Assembly: GCA_949987565.1 (NCBI GenBank)
Contig: OX465119.1
Span: 10,234,941 to 10,298,940, forward strand
Length of the DNA: 64,000 nucleotides
Direction: 5' to 3'
Source: Luidia sarsii
Taxonomy: Eukaryota; Echinodermata; Asteroidea; Paxillosida; Luidiidae
Shown here: positions 1-11,400 of the stretch, piece after piece
Layout of the letters: every line of letters starts with the position of its first letter
How positions within the stretch are numbered: the stretch's first letter is position 1
Notes under the pieces: model-generated
Database searches by the model: none
The model's input: only the letters and a program-made list of their open reading frames with translations
What the model was told of the DNA's origin: nothing
Translations under genes and position numbers: made by a program

Positions 1-918
1 ACCATAGTCGAACAATATTGGTTTCTTGTACAAGCACTTTGCTACAGTGGGAAACTTCTTTCTGCCTTAGGCTATAGCACGGACCTAGTAGGCCTGGTAA
101 TACCCCAGTCTGGACATTCCAATGGTGTGCCAGCTTGTGTTTCTCTAAGTTGACCTTTGCCCTGCATGTGCCCAGACCAGGCAAGAGGCTGGGGAGGTTT
201 CGACTGACATTGCGTGTGGTATGCTTAGACCACTTGTTTATGCATAATAGCCGGCCTGCCACCATCTGCATGTTGTTTGCTTGGCTGCACTGTGTTTTGT
301 TCTTGTAGTATTTGCATGTAACTGGTACTGCTAATCTGGGAGTGAGCCAAATTGTATGTGTTGTTGGAAGATTTCAAGTGTTTTTGCGTTGTTTTCATTC
401 TGGATCTCTGATGACTATAAGGCAGTATAGTTATTTATTTTTTTAGATTTAGTTTGGACATTTTCTCATTCGATTCCCCATTAATTAATTTTTAAGTTAA
501 ATGTACTTTTAAATGACTCGATTGAGCACGCCTTCCTTTCCTTGCTCTGGTGTAGAGTGCATCGCTCTCCGTGCTCTGGTCTGGAATCGCCCTTCTCATA
601 AGCCATCCACACCCCCATCATCTCCCCGGTACAGGTTCCCTTGCTGCCTTTCCCGTGTCGTTAGACAAGATTGGGACGGTACCGTGCGACCTGTGGAGCT
701 GATTGTCGCCTCAACCCCCTGGAAACTCAGCTAAGTCCCCCTTCATCTGTCCCTTTCGCCGGCCTGACGTCCTTTGACGCTTGACCCCTCTCGTCTGCCA
801 AAAGACCCTTCTTACTGACGTCACGTTGCTACTAGAAACAGCGAGATCCGCCATCTTGGAGTACACACATACGCTTTCGCTCGCACGTTTGTGTTAATTT
901 ATCGTTACGTTAGTCATC
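1..918. other. No gene recognised at left edge
   Basis: I see no convincing exon here. The longest open frame (513-734, +) is compositionally unremarkable and matches nothing I recognise. A YY1-type motif (CCGCCATCTTGG) lies at 848-859 and is followed at 919 by an ATG opening a 57-codon frame. This could be the 5' edge of a plus-strand transcript or part of the first intron of the minus-strand THAP fragment. Neither is supported further. Confidence 0.4.
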
Positions 919-950
919 ATGGCGAATTCGAATGCTGCACGGTCGGCTTA

Positions 951-1154
951 TTACAGTTCTCTCGATATTCTCGGCTTTATTGCTGGAATAGATCCGTACA
1001 CATTAACCCGCGACAACCATTTCGTCCATCTTTTTAGCGAAAGTGTACGAGTTGCGTCACCTTCTCTTGTCAGTACAGCGGGTAAACGATAAAAAGATTT
1101 CTTATCACGACTCCCCCTGCGTCCACAGCCAAGGACAGCGCAAAAGTTAATCAT
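951..1154 (-). CDS. THAP-type zinc finger, N-terminal half (partial)
   Basis: The minus-strand frame from the ATG at 1154 gives 67 residues that look like the start of a THAP (C2CH) DNA-binding domain. Cys5 and Cys10 form the first ligand pair, followed by the invertebrate-type motif KKSFYRLPAV (residues 18-27), then KRWTKWLSRVN with the conserved Trp46, then a Pro-rich turn. The second pair (CxxH) that completes the zinc site is absent before the TAA. The sequence ACTGTAATAAG at the end could be a splice donor placed just before the missing half. THAP domains occur in P-element-type transposases and in chromatin or transcription factors. It could be a first coding exon whose gene leaves the window to the left, or a decayed fragment in which RIS replaced the usual RIC. 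The start is chosen because THAP domains normally begin at the initiator Met. Confidence 0.6.
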   Translation of the reverse strand: MINFCAVLGCGRRGSRDKKSFYRLPAVLTREGDATRTLSLKRWTKWLSRVNVYGSIPAIKPRISREL

Positions 1155-4100
1155 CTTTCAACAAAACAAGTACCTCCAATCCATGGTATAACCACGGAGG
1201 AAAAAAAAGAGATTCCTTCATGGCACAACTAGTAATTAATACTAGTAAAACGTAGCAGTAGTAGTAGTACAAATACGACGAGTTCAAAACTTGCCGCCGT
1301 GCATGTGGAGTCGTTTGTATGCACAGCTGACTTAGTAACGGCGGTGACGTGCTCATGTGTGTAATCCAAGAGGGCCGATAAACAAAACCGTGACGTCATC
1401 GAAGACGGGTCTATAGATATATACCCTTTCTACACGTACCGTGGACTCATTCATTGTGAACTTTTTGCTCGCGCGCAACAGGAGGAGCCTGCCCTGCACG
1501 CCAATCATCACGTGGATGGGAGAATCTAAAATTATTTGACGCCATTTAATTACTGTATTGTTGCATTTATCAATTGTGTAGTGTCAGTTATCTTGTGTTC
1601 TTTGATTTTCATTTTTTTTGTAAGTTTGTCCTTCCCGAGGATACCGTGTGCGAGTGACACGAATAATAGTTTATTCCGACCCATAACTGTACATAAACCT
1701 CTTTTTCCCCCTTGTTGTATATTCTTTTTTTTTGTTATTTTGTCGAACCGGAGAGCTAAGGTTTTTCTGCATAAAGAATAGACCTGGCGACATCATTTAT
1801 GCCTTTAAATAATAATAATTATAATAAAAATAAAAAATAATAAAAAATATTATATAAGCGAGACGCCCTTTAGGAGCCTCCATAGTTTTGTTTTACCCAG
1901 AACGGACTGCCTCAAGTTGCGTGATATTTTTGTTTTCTACGTATGTTGGGGTTTGTTATGGTACACTCAGATTTTTTTTAGGACCAACAATAAAGAAAAC
2001 TGGAGCTACGAAGCAACTGCCAATTTTGTACCTAGGAAAATAGACCCCAAAACAGCAACTTTTTGAATCACACGAGTTTGGCCTAACGGAAGAGCCTTAA
2101 CTTTCCACATTTTCGGTGACGGACAAAGAGCAGGAAACAAACCGGAAGATAAGAAGTCTGAGAACTTATACGAAGTTGTTTTCATCGTGCGATGTGAGTA
2201 AAATTAGAAGGCCAAGCGTCGAAAACGCGTACCGTCGAAAACTGGCCCCCACGATACATATGTACATTGTACATGTACATGTACATTGGTGTGTGTACAT
2301 GTACATTGTGTACAACGTGTACAGGTACGTACAGGTACATGTACAGGTACATGTACAGGTACATATGCACACTGTACATTATTGTACTGTACACATGCAT
2401 GCATTGTGTACATGTACATGTACAGTAAGTAGTACACTACAAGTTACAACAGTACAAGTACAATACATGTACTGTACTCTGCAGTCTATGTCAATGTCAC
2501 AATCTTGTTTTGTCTGCCCTTTTTCTTTCAAACTATTAAGGATATGAATGATTTGACTTGTATAATCAGTATTACAAGCCAGTAATGTAATTGCTACACA
2601 TATAGATAACATACTTACTACTATAAATATTACTAGTACAGTCAGTAGTACTATAGTACTACTAGTAGTACTAGTACTAGTACGTAGTACTAGCTAGACT
2701 ACTAATATTAATAAAGTACTAGTACTAGCTACTCTTGGTAGTAGTAGTACTAGTAGTAAAAAAACCTAGTATTTCTAATTTAATTATGAGAAATATAGTA
2801 CTTTTTTTACTATAAATACTAGTCAAGGTAATGCAAACCCTAATTTCATCCCCTCTCACAATTTCTTAATTAATTAAGCACAGTTTATATATGACTTAAA
2901 GTGCAGCATTCAAACCGTACTATTCCAAAAAATAGTTAAGACTTTTACTGTTTTCTCCCAAAATACAACATTTTTTACAGACATATTTCAGTGCGAGGTT
3001 TCTACTATAACCATCTTCAAACTGTATAAGTTTCATTTGAATATGCGAACATTTCTGTTTTTCGATCTTACCAAAGTTGTGTATAGGGGCTTTAAGTCAC
3101 GTGATGGCATGTAAATATTGGTCGCGCAATCAGTCTATTCAACAGTTTCTACAGTAATCTTGGCAAAAATGCTGCAAACTGCTACAGACTAAATTTAAGT
3201 TACCAAAAAGCGAAAAACAGGGCTGTATGGGGCTGTATGGGGCTGTATAGCCCAGATGGAAGAGCACTGGTATGTTAATCATTGTGCAAGGAAATGCACG
3301 AGGGATGACAGTCTACAGTCTTACTCGTACAATCCCACACTCTACAATAGTCAGCCCATCGCTGTGAGTCTACACTGCCGTAATCTACAATAGTCACCTA
3401 TCCCATTGGTTACAACAGCAAGAGTCTACGTCATGCAAGATCCCCAGCGTATTGCAACCAAATGTTTTCTACTCCTAAATCTGCCTTTTGATTGTTTATT
3501 AGGGGATAGCGCGAACGCAGTCCCCACTATCAGAAATTGTACTCCCGAGTTCCCCACATTTGGGGGAATCGCTAGTGTCAGCCAAAACCGGTCAGTGCAA
3601 TGGTTTGGCCTCTCCCAGGGAGAACCGCCTATTTGATCACGGTATCTCCTGAGCCAGGTAAGTATGCTTTGGACATAGCTCAGTACCGAACTAACCCATG
3701 GAGTACTCCTTCATATTCATGGTGTTAAATTTTTGTTGGGCGCGCGGCACCAAACTGCCGCTTTGGTGGCTTTACTGCGCAAGCGCACAGACAATTTTAT
3801 GCAAATGATTAGGACGACCTTTGCACTATGCCCCTTGCATTATTAGGCTTCGTCAGTGCACACAAACCATGCAGTGTTATATTAATATTTGTGTTACATT
3901 ATAAGATGCACTTATGAAATCGTGAAGAAATCCGAAAAACTTATAATTCGTCTTCCAATTTGCAAATGATTTTGCAATTATTGCTTCATGTATATGACAA
4001 TTGTGTTTTCAGCATGTTATTTGTACTGCTGCTAGCTGCATGTACATGTATATCATAAGAGTTATATTATATAATAAAAACTATGATGCATATAAACATT

Positions 4101-4380
4101 AACGATTTGTACGATTGAAAATGAAACTATTAATGTCTTCCCCATGGAAATAGAAATGAAAAAAAAATTGCATTTTATTAATTGGAAAAATAGGGAAAAA
4201 ATATGTTCAAAATTATTAATTTAGCCTTTTAAGGGCTTAAGGAGAAATAATGTTTAAGCAAATATTTAGTATAGTGATAAGAAGTTGTGTCATTGAACAT
4301 TTTAAAACAATTGTTTCTCGATATAAAAAAAAGGTATTTTGCGGTGTAGATTTTTTCCAACTTATTAAAACACCATACTA
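1155..4380. other. Intergenic, AT-rich and repeat-rich
   Basis: No exon is supported. The stretch holds A/T-rich DNA (about 1800-1860), a GTACAT microsatellite (about 2262-2470), TAC/TAG trinucleotide tracts (about 2600-2765), a partial copy of the ACAACATTGGT-ended MITE (about 2885-3095), a short run of GGGGCTGTAT units followed by a SINE fragment (about 3224-3300), and an unexplained open frame at 3406-3636 with no recognisable domain. Confidence 0.5.
2262..2470. repeat. GTACAT microsatellite
   Basis: Runs of GTACAT/ACATGT with interruptions. The unit is self-complementary, so the tract can form hairpins and produces open frames on both strands that are not genes. Confidence 0.85.
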
Positions 4381-4389
4381 CCAAAGCAC

Positions 4390-4610
4390 TGTCATCCAAT
4401 CGAAACGAGGGTTTCATCGCCACGCAGCCGAATCGAGATGTAAGGCGTCCTCTCATTGGCGGACATTCTCGCGCCGTCTGTGCCGCCATTTTGGAATCAG
4501 CACAACGTGGTGTCAGCGGTGAACTTTTGAAGATGTCGGCACGCGAAGACGGCGCAGAAAGTCTGGACTCTGGGGTATAAAAATCCACTCTTCCCCTCAC
4601 CCAGAGAAGC
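4390..4610 (+). promoter_or_regulatory. Probable DEK promoter
   Basis: A plus-strand CCAAT (4396-4400), an inverted CCAAT (ATTGG near 4454), a YY1-type CCGCCATTTTGG (4483-4494) and a TATA box (TATAAAAA, 4576-4583) are arranged as in an animal promoter, predicting transcription from about 4605. The DEK start codon at 5492 directly follows an acceptor-like TATAATATAG at 5473-5482. This agrees with a non-coding first exon here and coding from exon 2, as in vertebrate DEK. The first donor was not pinned down. Confidence 0.45.
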
Positions 4611-5491
4611 TTGAAATCACACATCCCTCGCCTTGATGTATTTTGCGGTGTCTAGCTGCCTTATTTTACGCAGTAACGCACATTTAGTGGAGTTCACATT
4701 CTACCTCGAGATCGAAGTCGAACCGCTCACTTACTGAGTGCAAATCCGATTGTAAACAAACTGCAGTGGTAAACTCATCCCGGATTCCCGGGTACTTTGT
4801 TTTAGTTTTACCATGGATTTACAAGGGCACATTTGTTCATAGTTAATTAGATTGTTCATAATCTAGACAAGAATTTCCTAGTACAGTACCACCAGATTCC
4901 TTAAATGTTGCCATCTTTTTTGTCGAATTTATTGAGCTAGACTTTAGAGAAGTTAGAGTTAGAGACATTTGAAATGATTTGAAACGAGGTCAAGCTCGAG
5001 GGTCGACCCTCGGGGGATGAAGGTTACGGTTAACGTAGTCCGAGTAACTTGGACCTTTAGTCACCCTTTAAACACAATTTTTGGACCAGTTTTGTTACTA
5101 ATGATGTTAATAATATTACTACAAATTACAATAGTAGTTTTTTATTGATATTAATTATATTAATTATTATATTTTGTTAATTAATAGTAATACTGATTGT
5201 TTTCTTTGTGAAAATATCTAGGGCTTGTCCTTGAAACTAACATGGATAATAATAATATTATTATGAATAATATAATTATAATGATTGATAATGATTACTT
5301 CTAAGTTCTGGTTTCATGAACCAATGCTGTTGAACCCTTACATTGTTACAACCATACATTATCCTTTATTTTGTGCTGGACAGGGTCTAGTCAAACGTTT
5401 TTGGGATAATGCCACAAATTGTTTTAAGATTTCCCAGCCCGCTTTTTGTTTTAACCTTTCCTTGGTTTCCTTTATAATATAGGAAGAGGAG

Positions 5492-8400
5492 ATGGACGTG
5501 CAGGACAATTCGCAGCCCGGTAACGAAGAAACGGAAGAAAGCAAAGTGACAGAGGAATCACCTACCTCGTCAGTGGCCAAATCGCCAGCGAAATCACCGG
5601 CCAAATCAACGGCCAAATCGCCGGCCAAGTCACCGGCCAAAGCACCGGCCAAGTCACCGGCCAAGTCACCGGCCAAGGCAGCCTCAACTCCCAAGAAGTC
5701 CCCCAAGAAGCGGCCGGAAGACACCGACCAGAATGGGGACAGCGAGATGAGAGACTCCGAAGAGGAGGGGGAGGAGGAGGAGGGAGAGGAAGGCTCGTCC
5801 AGTGATGAAGAACTCGGTGAGCCTTGGTGGTTCGTTGCTGTTGTTTATCTACAGCCTACCGGCAAAGCTGCCCCCCCCCCTCCCCTCCCAATTGGCATTG
5901 TTCGGTCCGGTGGCCAAATGATAGTTCGGAAAGATTTGGGTTTAATACCCTCACCGTAAAAGGGTGGAAAATTCCTTGAATCCACAATAGACCAACTATT
6001 ATTATGTAGAGAAACGACACTGTCTGGTACAACCACTTGCCCTCAAAAATGGACTTGCAGTATTCCCACAAAATCATGATTTGATGATGCATCAACGGGA
6101 TGTTCAACTGGATGATGGTCAGCAGTGACAGCAGGCAGCCATGCACTGTGTACAGAACAGGCACTTCACTATTCCTACATAGGCGTCACATATGTGCCAC
6201 ATGACTTTTGGGAAGACTGCAAGTCCAATTTCTTTGGCAAGTGGTTGTGCCAGACCATGTATGTTGTCTTCATATACGTATTTCACACAGCGTTGCAATT
6301 GTGAACAGCGCCACCAATACGCCGGGACTCCGACACAGCAGAATGGCCACTAACCGGTACACATCGCTAAACGTTTGCGTACGCGTATCCGTTCTCGTGA
6401 GAAACCTTTCTGTTGAACGAACTAAATACAACAAACTTTTGCAAACCGCTCACTGACAAAAGTTAGAGGGCCTGACGTTTTGATCATAGCAGGACCATTC
6501 TCAAAGGCAGAGTGACTACTTTGCCTTTGAGAAAGGTCCTGCTAGGATCGGAACGTCAGGCCCTCTAACTTTTGAGATTGTTGAATTAACTGTTATCCTT
6601 TCCATCCTGCAGTTGGCCTGCTGGACGGTCCAGTCAAGCTGATGGAGGGAAAGAGGGAGAGGAAGAAGACGGAACGTCTGACCTTTACCATCAAGAAAGA
6701 GACGCCCGAGGTCAAGTTTGAAGTCGAGGAAGGTCCAGGCTCCAAGCTGGGAGACATACCCAACAGTAAGCCACAAAACCTCTTATCCGATTTCAAACCA
6801 AAAACTGGAAAAATCTCAATATTGTAAGAAGGCCGGATTTTTTTACCATGGCTGGATTTTACTCAAAGGCAGAATAGTCCTGCCTTTGAGGAAGGTCCTG
6901 CCTTTGAGGAAGGTCCTGCCTTTGAGGAAGGTCCTGCCTTTGAGAAAAGTCCTGCAATTGAGAAAGGTCCCACCTTTGAGGAAGGTCCTGCCTTTGAGAA
7001 AAGTCCTGCCTTTGAGAAAGGTCCTGCCTTTGAGGATGGTCCTGCCTTTGTGAAAGGTCCTGCCTTTGAGGAAGGTTCTGCCTTTGAGGAAGGTCCTGCC
7101 TTTGAGAAAGGTCCTGCCTTTGAGGAAGGTCCTGCCTTTGAGAAAGGTTCTACCTTTGAGAAAGGTCCTGCCTTTGAGGAAGGTTCTGCCTTTGAGGAAG
7201 GTCCTGCCTTTGAGAAAGGTTCTGCCTTTGAGAAAGGTCCTGCCTTTGAGGAAGGTTCTGCCTTTGAGGAAGTTCCTGCCTTTGAGGAAGGTCCTGCCTT
7301 TGAGAAAGGTCCTGCCTTTGAGGAAGGTCCTGCCTTTGAGAAAGGTTCTGCCTTTGAGAAAGGTCCTGCCTTTGAGGAAGGTTCTGCCTTTGAGGAAGTT
7401 CCTGCCTTTGAGAAAGGTCCTGCCTTTGATAAAGGTCCTGCCTTTGATAAAGGTCCTGCCTTTGAAAAAGGTCCTGCCTTTGAAAAAGGTCCTGCCTTTG
7501 AGGAAGTTCCTGCCTTTGAGAAAGGTCCTGCCTTTGAGGAAGGTTCTGCCTTTGAGGAAGTTCCTGCCTTTGAGAAAGGTCCTGCCTATGAGGAAGTTCC
7601 TGCCTTTGAGAAAGGTCCTGCCTTTGAGGAAGGTCCTGCCTTTGAGGAAGGTCCTGTCTTTGAGGAAGGTCCTGCCTTTGAGAAAGGTCCTGCCTTTGAG
7701 AAAGGTCCTGCCTTTTAGAAAGGTACTGCCTTTTTAGAAAGGTCCTGCCTTTGAGAAAGGTCCTGCCTTTTTAGAAAAGTCCTGCCTTTGAGAAAGGTCC
7801 TGCCTTTTTAGAAGGTCCTGCCTTTAACACATCTCTTTTGAGACGAAGTGTGTCTATCTGTCTCCTGACAACAGGCAGAGTACACACTGCTCGTAACATT
7901 GAGTTTCCGGCTCTTTTCAGAACCACACACTCCTTCTCTAAAGAGATATGTGACATGGTGTCACCGCAAACCTTCCCCTTCCCCTAAGTCCTGTCTCCTT
8001 TGCACATCCTTATGCAGTTGAGTATCACATCAGCAAGACAAACGCCGTAAACTTCCGCGCCCTGTACCGATTCTTCTTCGGAAGATCAGGAAAGGTAGGC
8101 TTTCAAATTTATTTTTTTATTAACTGTTTCTCTTCCCCCAAAAATGGGCAACTGACTAACTGGGAACTGATTCTTAAGGACAAATAAACAAAAAAGGCAA
8201 AGGAAGCTTTGACTGGACCGAGATTCGATCCTGAGACCTCTGTTTTTTTTGTACCAGTGCTGGGGGTGGATTTCGCAAAGCCTTAAGGTGCCTCGTAACT
8301 CAACTTGGTGTTTACAGGCCGTATGGTTTCTGTGCAGCACTCATCGTGTTGCGATTGTCAAGATCATAAGTTGCGATGGTTTTCATGAAATCGTCCACTA

Positions 8401-11400
8401 GTACGAAAAGCAAGAGGTGTCTGGTTCAATTTTTTTTTCTTTTGTTAAAAAACCCCCCGATTACATGTGCACCTAATTGTAAATAGTCAAACAAGCAGAG
8501 GAATCTTACGGGCATTTTGTCAGCAACCTCAGTCCCTACGTTTCTCTCTCTCCTCCCCTTCTCCCTCGCTGTTTTCCCAAACAGCCTTTTGAGATCAAGC
8601 GCAACATCCGCAAGTTTTCCGGGTTCAACTTTGAGAAAGGCTCGCCAGAGTACGAGAAGAAGGAGAGCATCCTGGTCAAGTAAGTGGAGTCGAGTTATTT
8701 ATTGGCCTTCAGTGATTTTCAGAAAATGACTTTGTCGGTCACTTACACCGCTGATGTGAGACTGAGATGTGTTTTTTTTTTGGCTCGTCCTCTGCTCTCA
8801 GGTACACGATGCTGGGCCTGAGAGAACTCTGCCTGTGGCTGGATCTGGAGAAGAAGGGGTCCAAGGATGAGGTCTTGGACCGAATCCTGGCCTTCTGCCT
8901 GAAGCCAGAGTCCACCGGCAATCCGCTCCCAGTCAAAAGTAAGCCCCCCCAACCCCCACTACTCACATGTGCTGCCACTAACCTGAAGAACATCTAATGC
9001 ACAAGTGGAAGGTTTGCGGTGACATGTCATTTGCAGGCCATTTTAGACAGTGAGCAGTTTGCAACAATTTGTGTGTGTGTATGTCTGAAAATTTAGTGAA
9101 ATTTTAAGTCTGAAAATTTAGTGAAAATTTAGTGAAATTTTAAGTCTGAAAATTTAGTGAAAATTTAGTGAAATTTTAAGTCTGAAAATTTAGTGAAAAT
9201 TTAGTGAAATTTTAAGTCTGAAAATTTAGTGAAAATTTAGTGAAATTTTAAGTCTGAAAATTTAGTGAAATTTTAAGTCTGAAAATTTAGTGATATTTTG
9301 ATTCTCAAAATTGTGAATTTATTTCTGAATTCAATTCTGAAAAATAGTGGGCTTGACGTTTCGATCCTAGCAGGATCTTACTCAACGTTAGACAGAGTGA
9401 CAAGGGTTTTGTCCTTGTCACTCTGCCTTTGAGAAAGGTCAAAATGTCAGGCCCACAACATTGTTGAGATTTGCGTTTTGGTTATTTTAGTCAGTAGTTT
9501 GCAACATGTTGGTGTATATCTTTAATCCTGGAGAAAAGAAAGGCAAACTGGTCTTATCTAACCAATGCACTTAAAGAAGGGTTTGCCCTACTCGACATGT
9601 AGTCAGACTCAATGTTAGTGCTTTTTAAAGCCCCTACACAACATTGGTAAGATCGAAAAACAGAAATGTTCACAGATTTACATGAAACTTATACAATTTG
9701 AAGATGGTTATAGTAGAAACCTCTCACTGAAATATTTCTGCCTAAAATGTTTTATTTTGGGAGAAATGAGTAAAAGAAATAGTTTACGTCTCACCGAGAT
9801 CTAAACTATTTTTCGGAACAGTACGGCGTTGAATGCTGCATTTTTCGCGAAACAAATGAAGCGATTTTCACAACTTTCTCGAGACTCGGTTGGCGGATTG
9901 AGCTGAAATTTTCACAGGTGTGCTATTCCATGCATATGTTGGATCAGACAACGTATGGATGCTATTCTTTGACCTCGACCAATGTTGTGTAGGGGCTTGA
10001 AGTCAGTGAGCAGTTGTTTGTAACAGTTTGTTTGTGTTTACTTCATGTATCTGCGATCCTTAATTCTGAAGAAAAGAAAGGAAAACCTGTCAAGAAGAGG
10101 GGGAAGAAGAGGAAACGAAAGTCGAGCGGCTCCGGATCGGGCGACGCCAAGAAAGCCAAGAAGTCCAAGAAGGTCAAGTCGTCGGAAGATGCGGAGGAGG
10201 ATGACGACGATGAGGAGGAGGGAGCTGAGCGAGAGGAGGAGGACGAGGAGGACGGAGAGGGAGACGAGGAAGGCACCACGGCCGAGGACGGGGACAATGA
10301 GGAGGAAGACGAGGTGAGTCTGGCTCCTATTCTCTCGGTGTCTACTGTTCTCCTCCCACATGTCAATCACAGCAGTCGATAGTACAGTAGATAGTTCTCC
10401 AGCGTTGTGGATGAGCTAGGTCGAGGTTCCATTGGTCCCAGGTTGGATAGGGAGTGAGTCTAAAGCACTGTCATAATGTGCACGTCCATGTAGAAACATA
10501 CAGTAAATGCGCAAGAAAAAATCAGATTATATCATACACAGCCCTATTGCACTTGCTAAGGTGCTATTGTTTTTGTGTACATTTTTTTTCAAGCATTCGA
10601 GCAGATTCTGAGTTTTGGAGACAGAACACCTGAGGTGGTCCCATCAAAACTGTGCGGCAGGCGGCCTCACAGTTTTGATATACCGGGGTAAAACTGGTCC
10701 ATTGTAGATAAGACTCAAAGGTTTGCATGCTGAATATACCAAGTGGAAGGTTTGCGGTGACACCATGTAGCATTTCTCTTTCGAGAAGGAGTGTGGCTCT
10801 GAAAAGAGCCAGTAACTCAATGTTTCGATCAGTGTGTACTCTACCCGTTGTCAGGAGACTGGTCCATTGTACTTTTTTCATATCTGGTTCTGTTGTACTT
10901 TTTTGCATGCGTTCCATAATAAAGATGCCTCTTTTTTTGTCTGTTAAAAAAAAAATTATTCTAGCAACCAAAACGGAAGAAGGCGAGGCTAGACAAGTCG
11001 ACGCCCAAGGAGAAGAAGAAGAAGAAAAAGAAGGAGATGGAGAAGATGCAGCCGTCCACGCCCAAGAAGGCCACACCCACAAAGATGACCATGCCCAAGA
11101 AGTTGACCATGCCCAAGAAGATGACCACGCCCAAGAAGGTGACCACGCCCAAGAAGGTGACCACGCCCAAGGAAAAGGCCAAGGAGAAGGCCACGCCCAA
11201 GCGGAACTCCCCCAAAAAGAAGGCGTCCATTCAGATCACGGCCAAGTCGGTGCCGAAGAGCAAGCCAAGGTCCAAGCCCAAGCCACTGTGTGAGTCTCAA
11301 CAGTTCCCCAAGCTCAGAGAAAGTAATTCTTAATCCACCCGCAAACTAAACCCACCAAACTCCAACACGAGGTTTTTGTTGAGCTTTGGCAAAACAAGGT

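Noticed and set aside
2116..2547. Plus-strand frame of 143 codons rich in His/Val/Tyr
   Set aside because: It crosses the GTACAT microsatellite, which is open in several frames on both strands.
4229..4624. Minus-strand frame of 131 codons
   Set aside because: It overlaps the putative DEK promoter, its Lys-Met-Ala-Ala word comes from the YY1 motif, and no domain is recognisable.
7050..7737. Long plus-strand open frames of about 222 codons with PAFEEG or LRKVLP repeats
   Set aside because: They are a by-product of an 18-bp stop-free tandem repeat inside DEK intron 2; flanking exons 6613-6765 and 8018-8094 join in phase without it.
10014..10382. Reading the acidic DEK exon from an upstream ATG as a separate gene
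   Set aside because: The exon begins at an acceptor at 10070-10071 and ends at a GTGAGT donor at 10314, in phase with the DEK exons on both sides.
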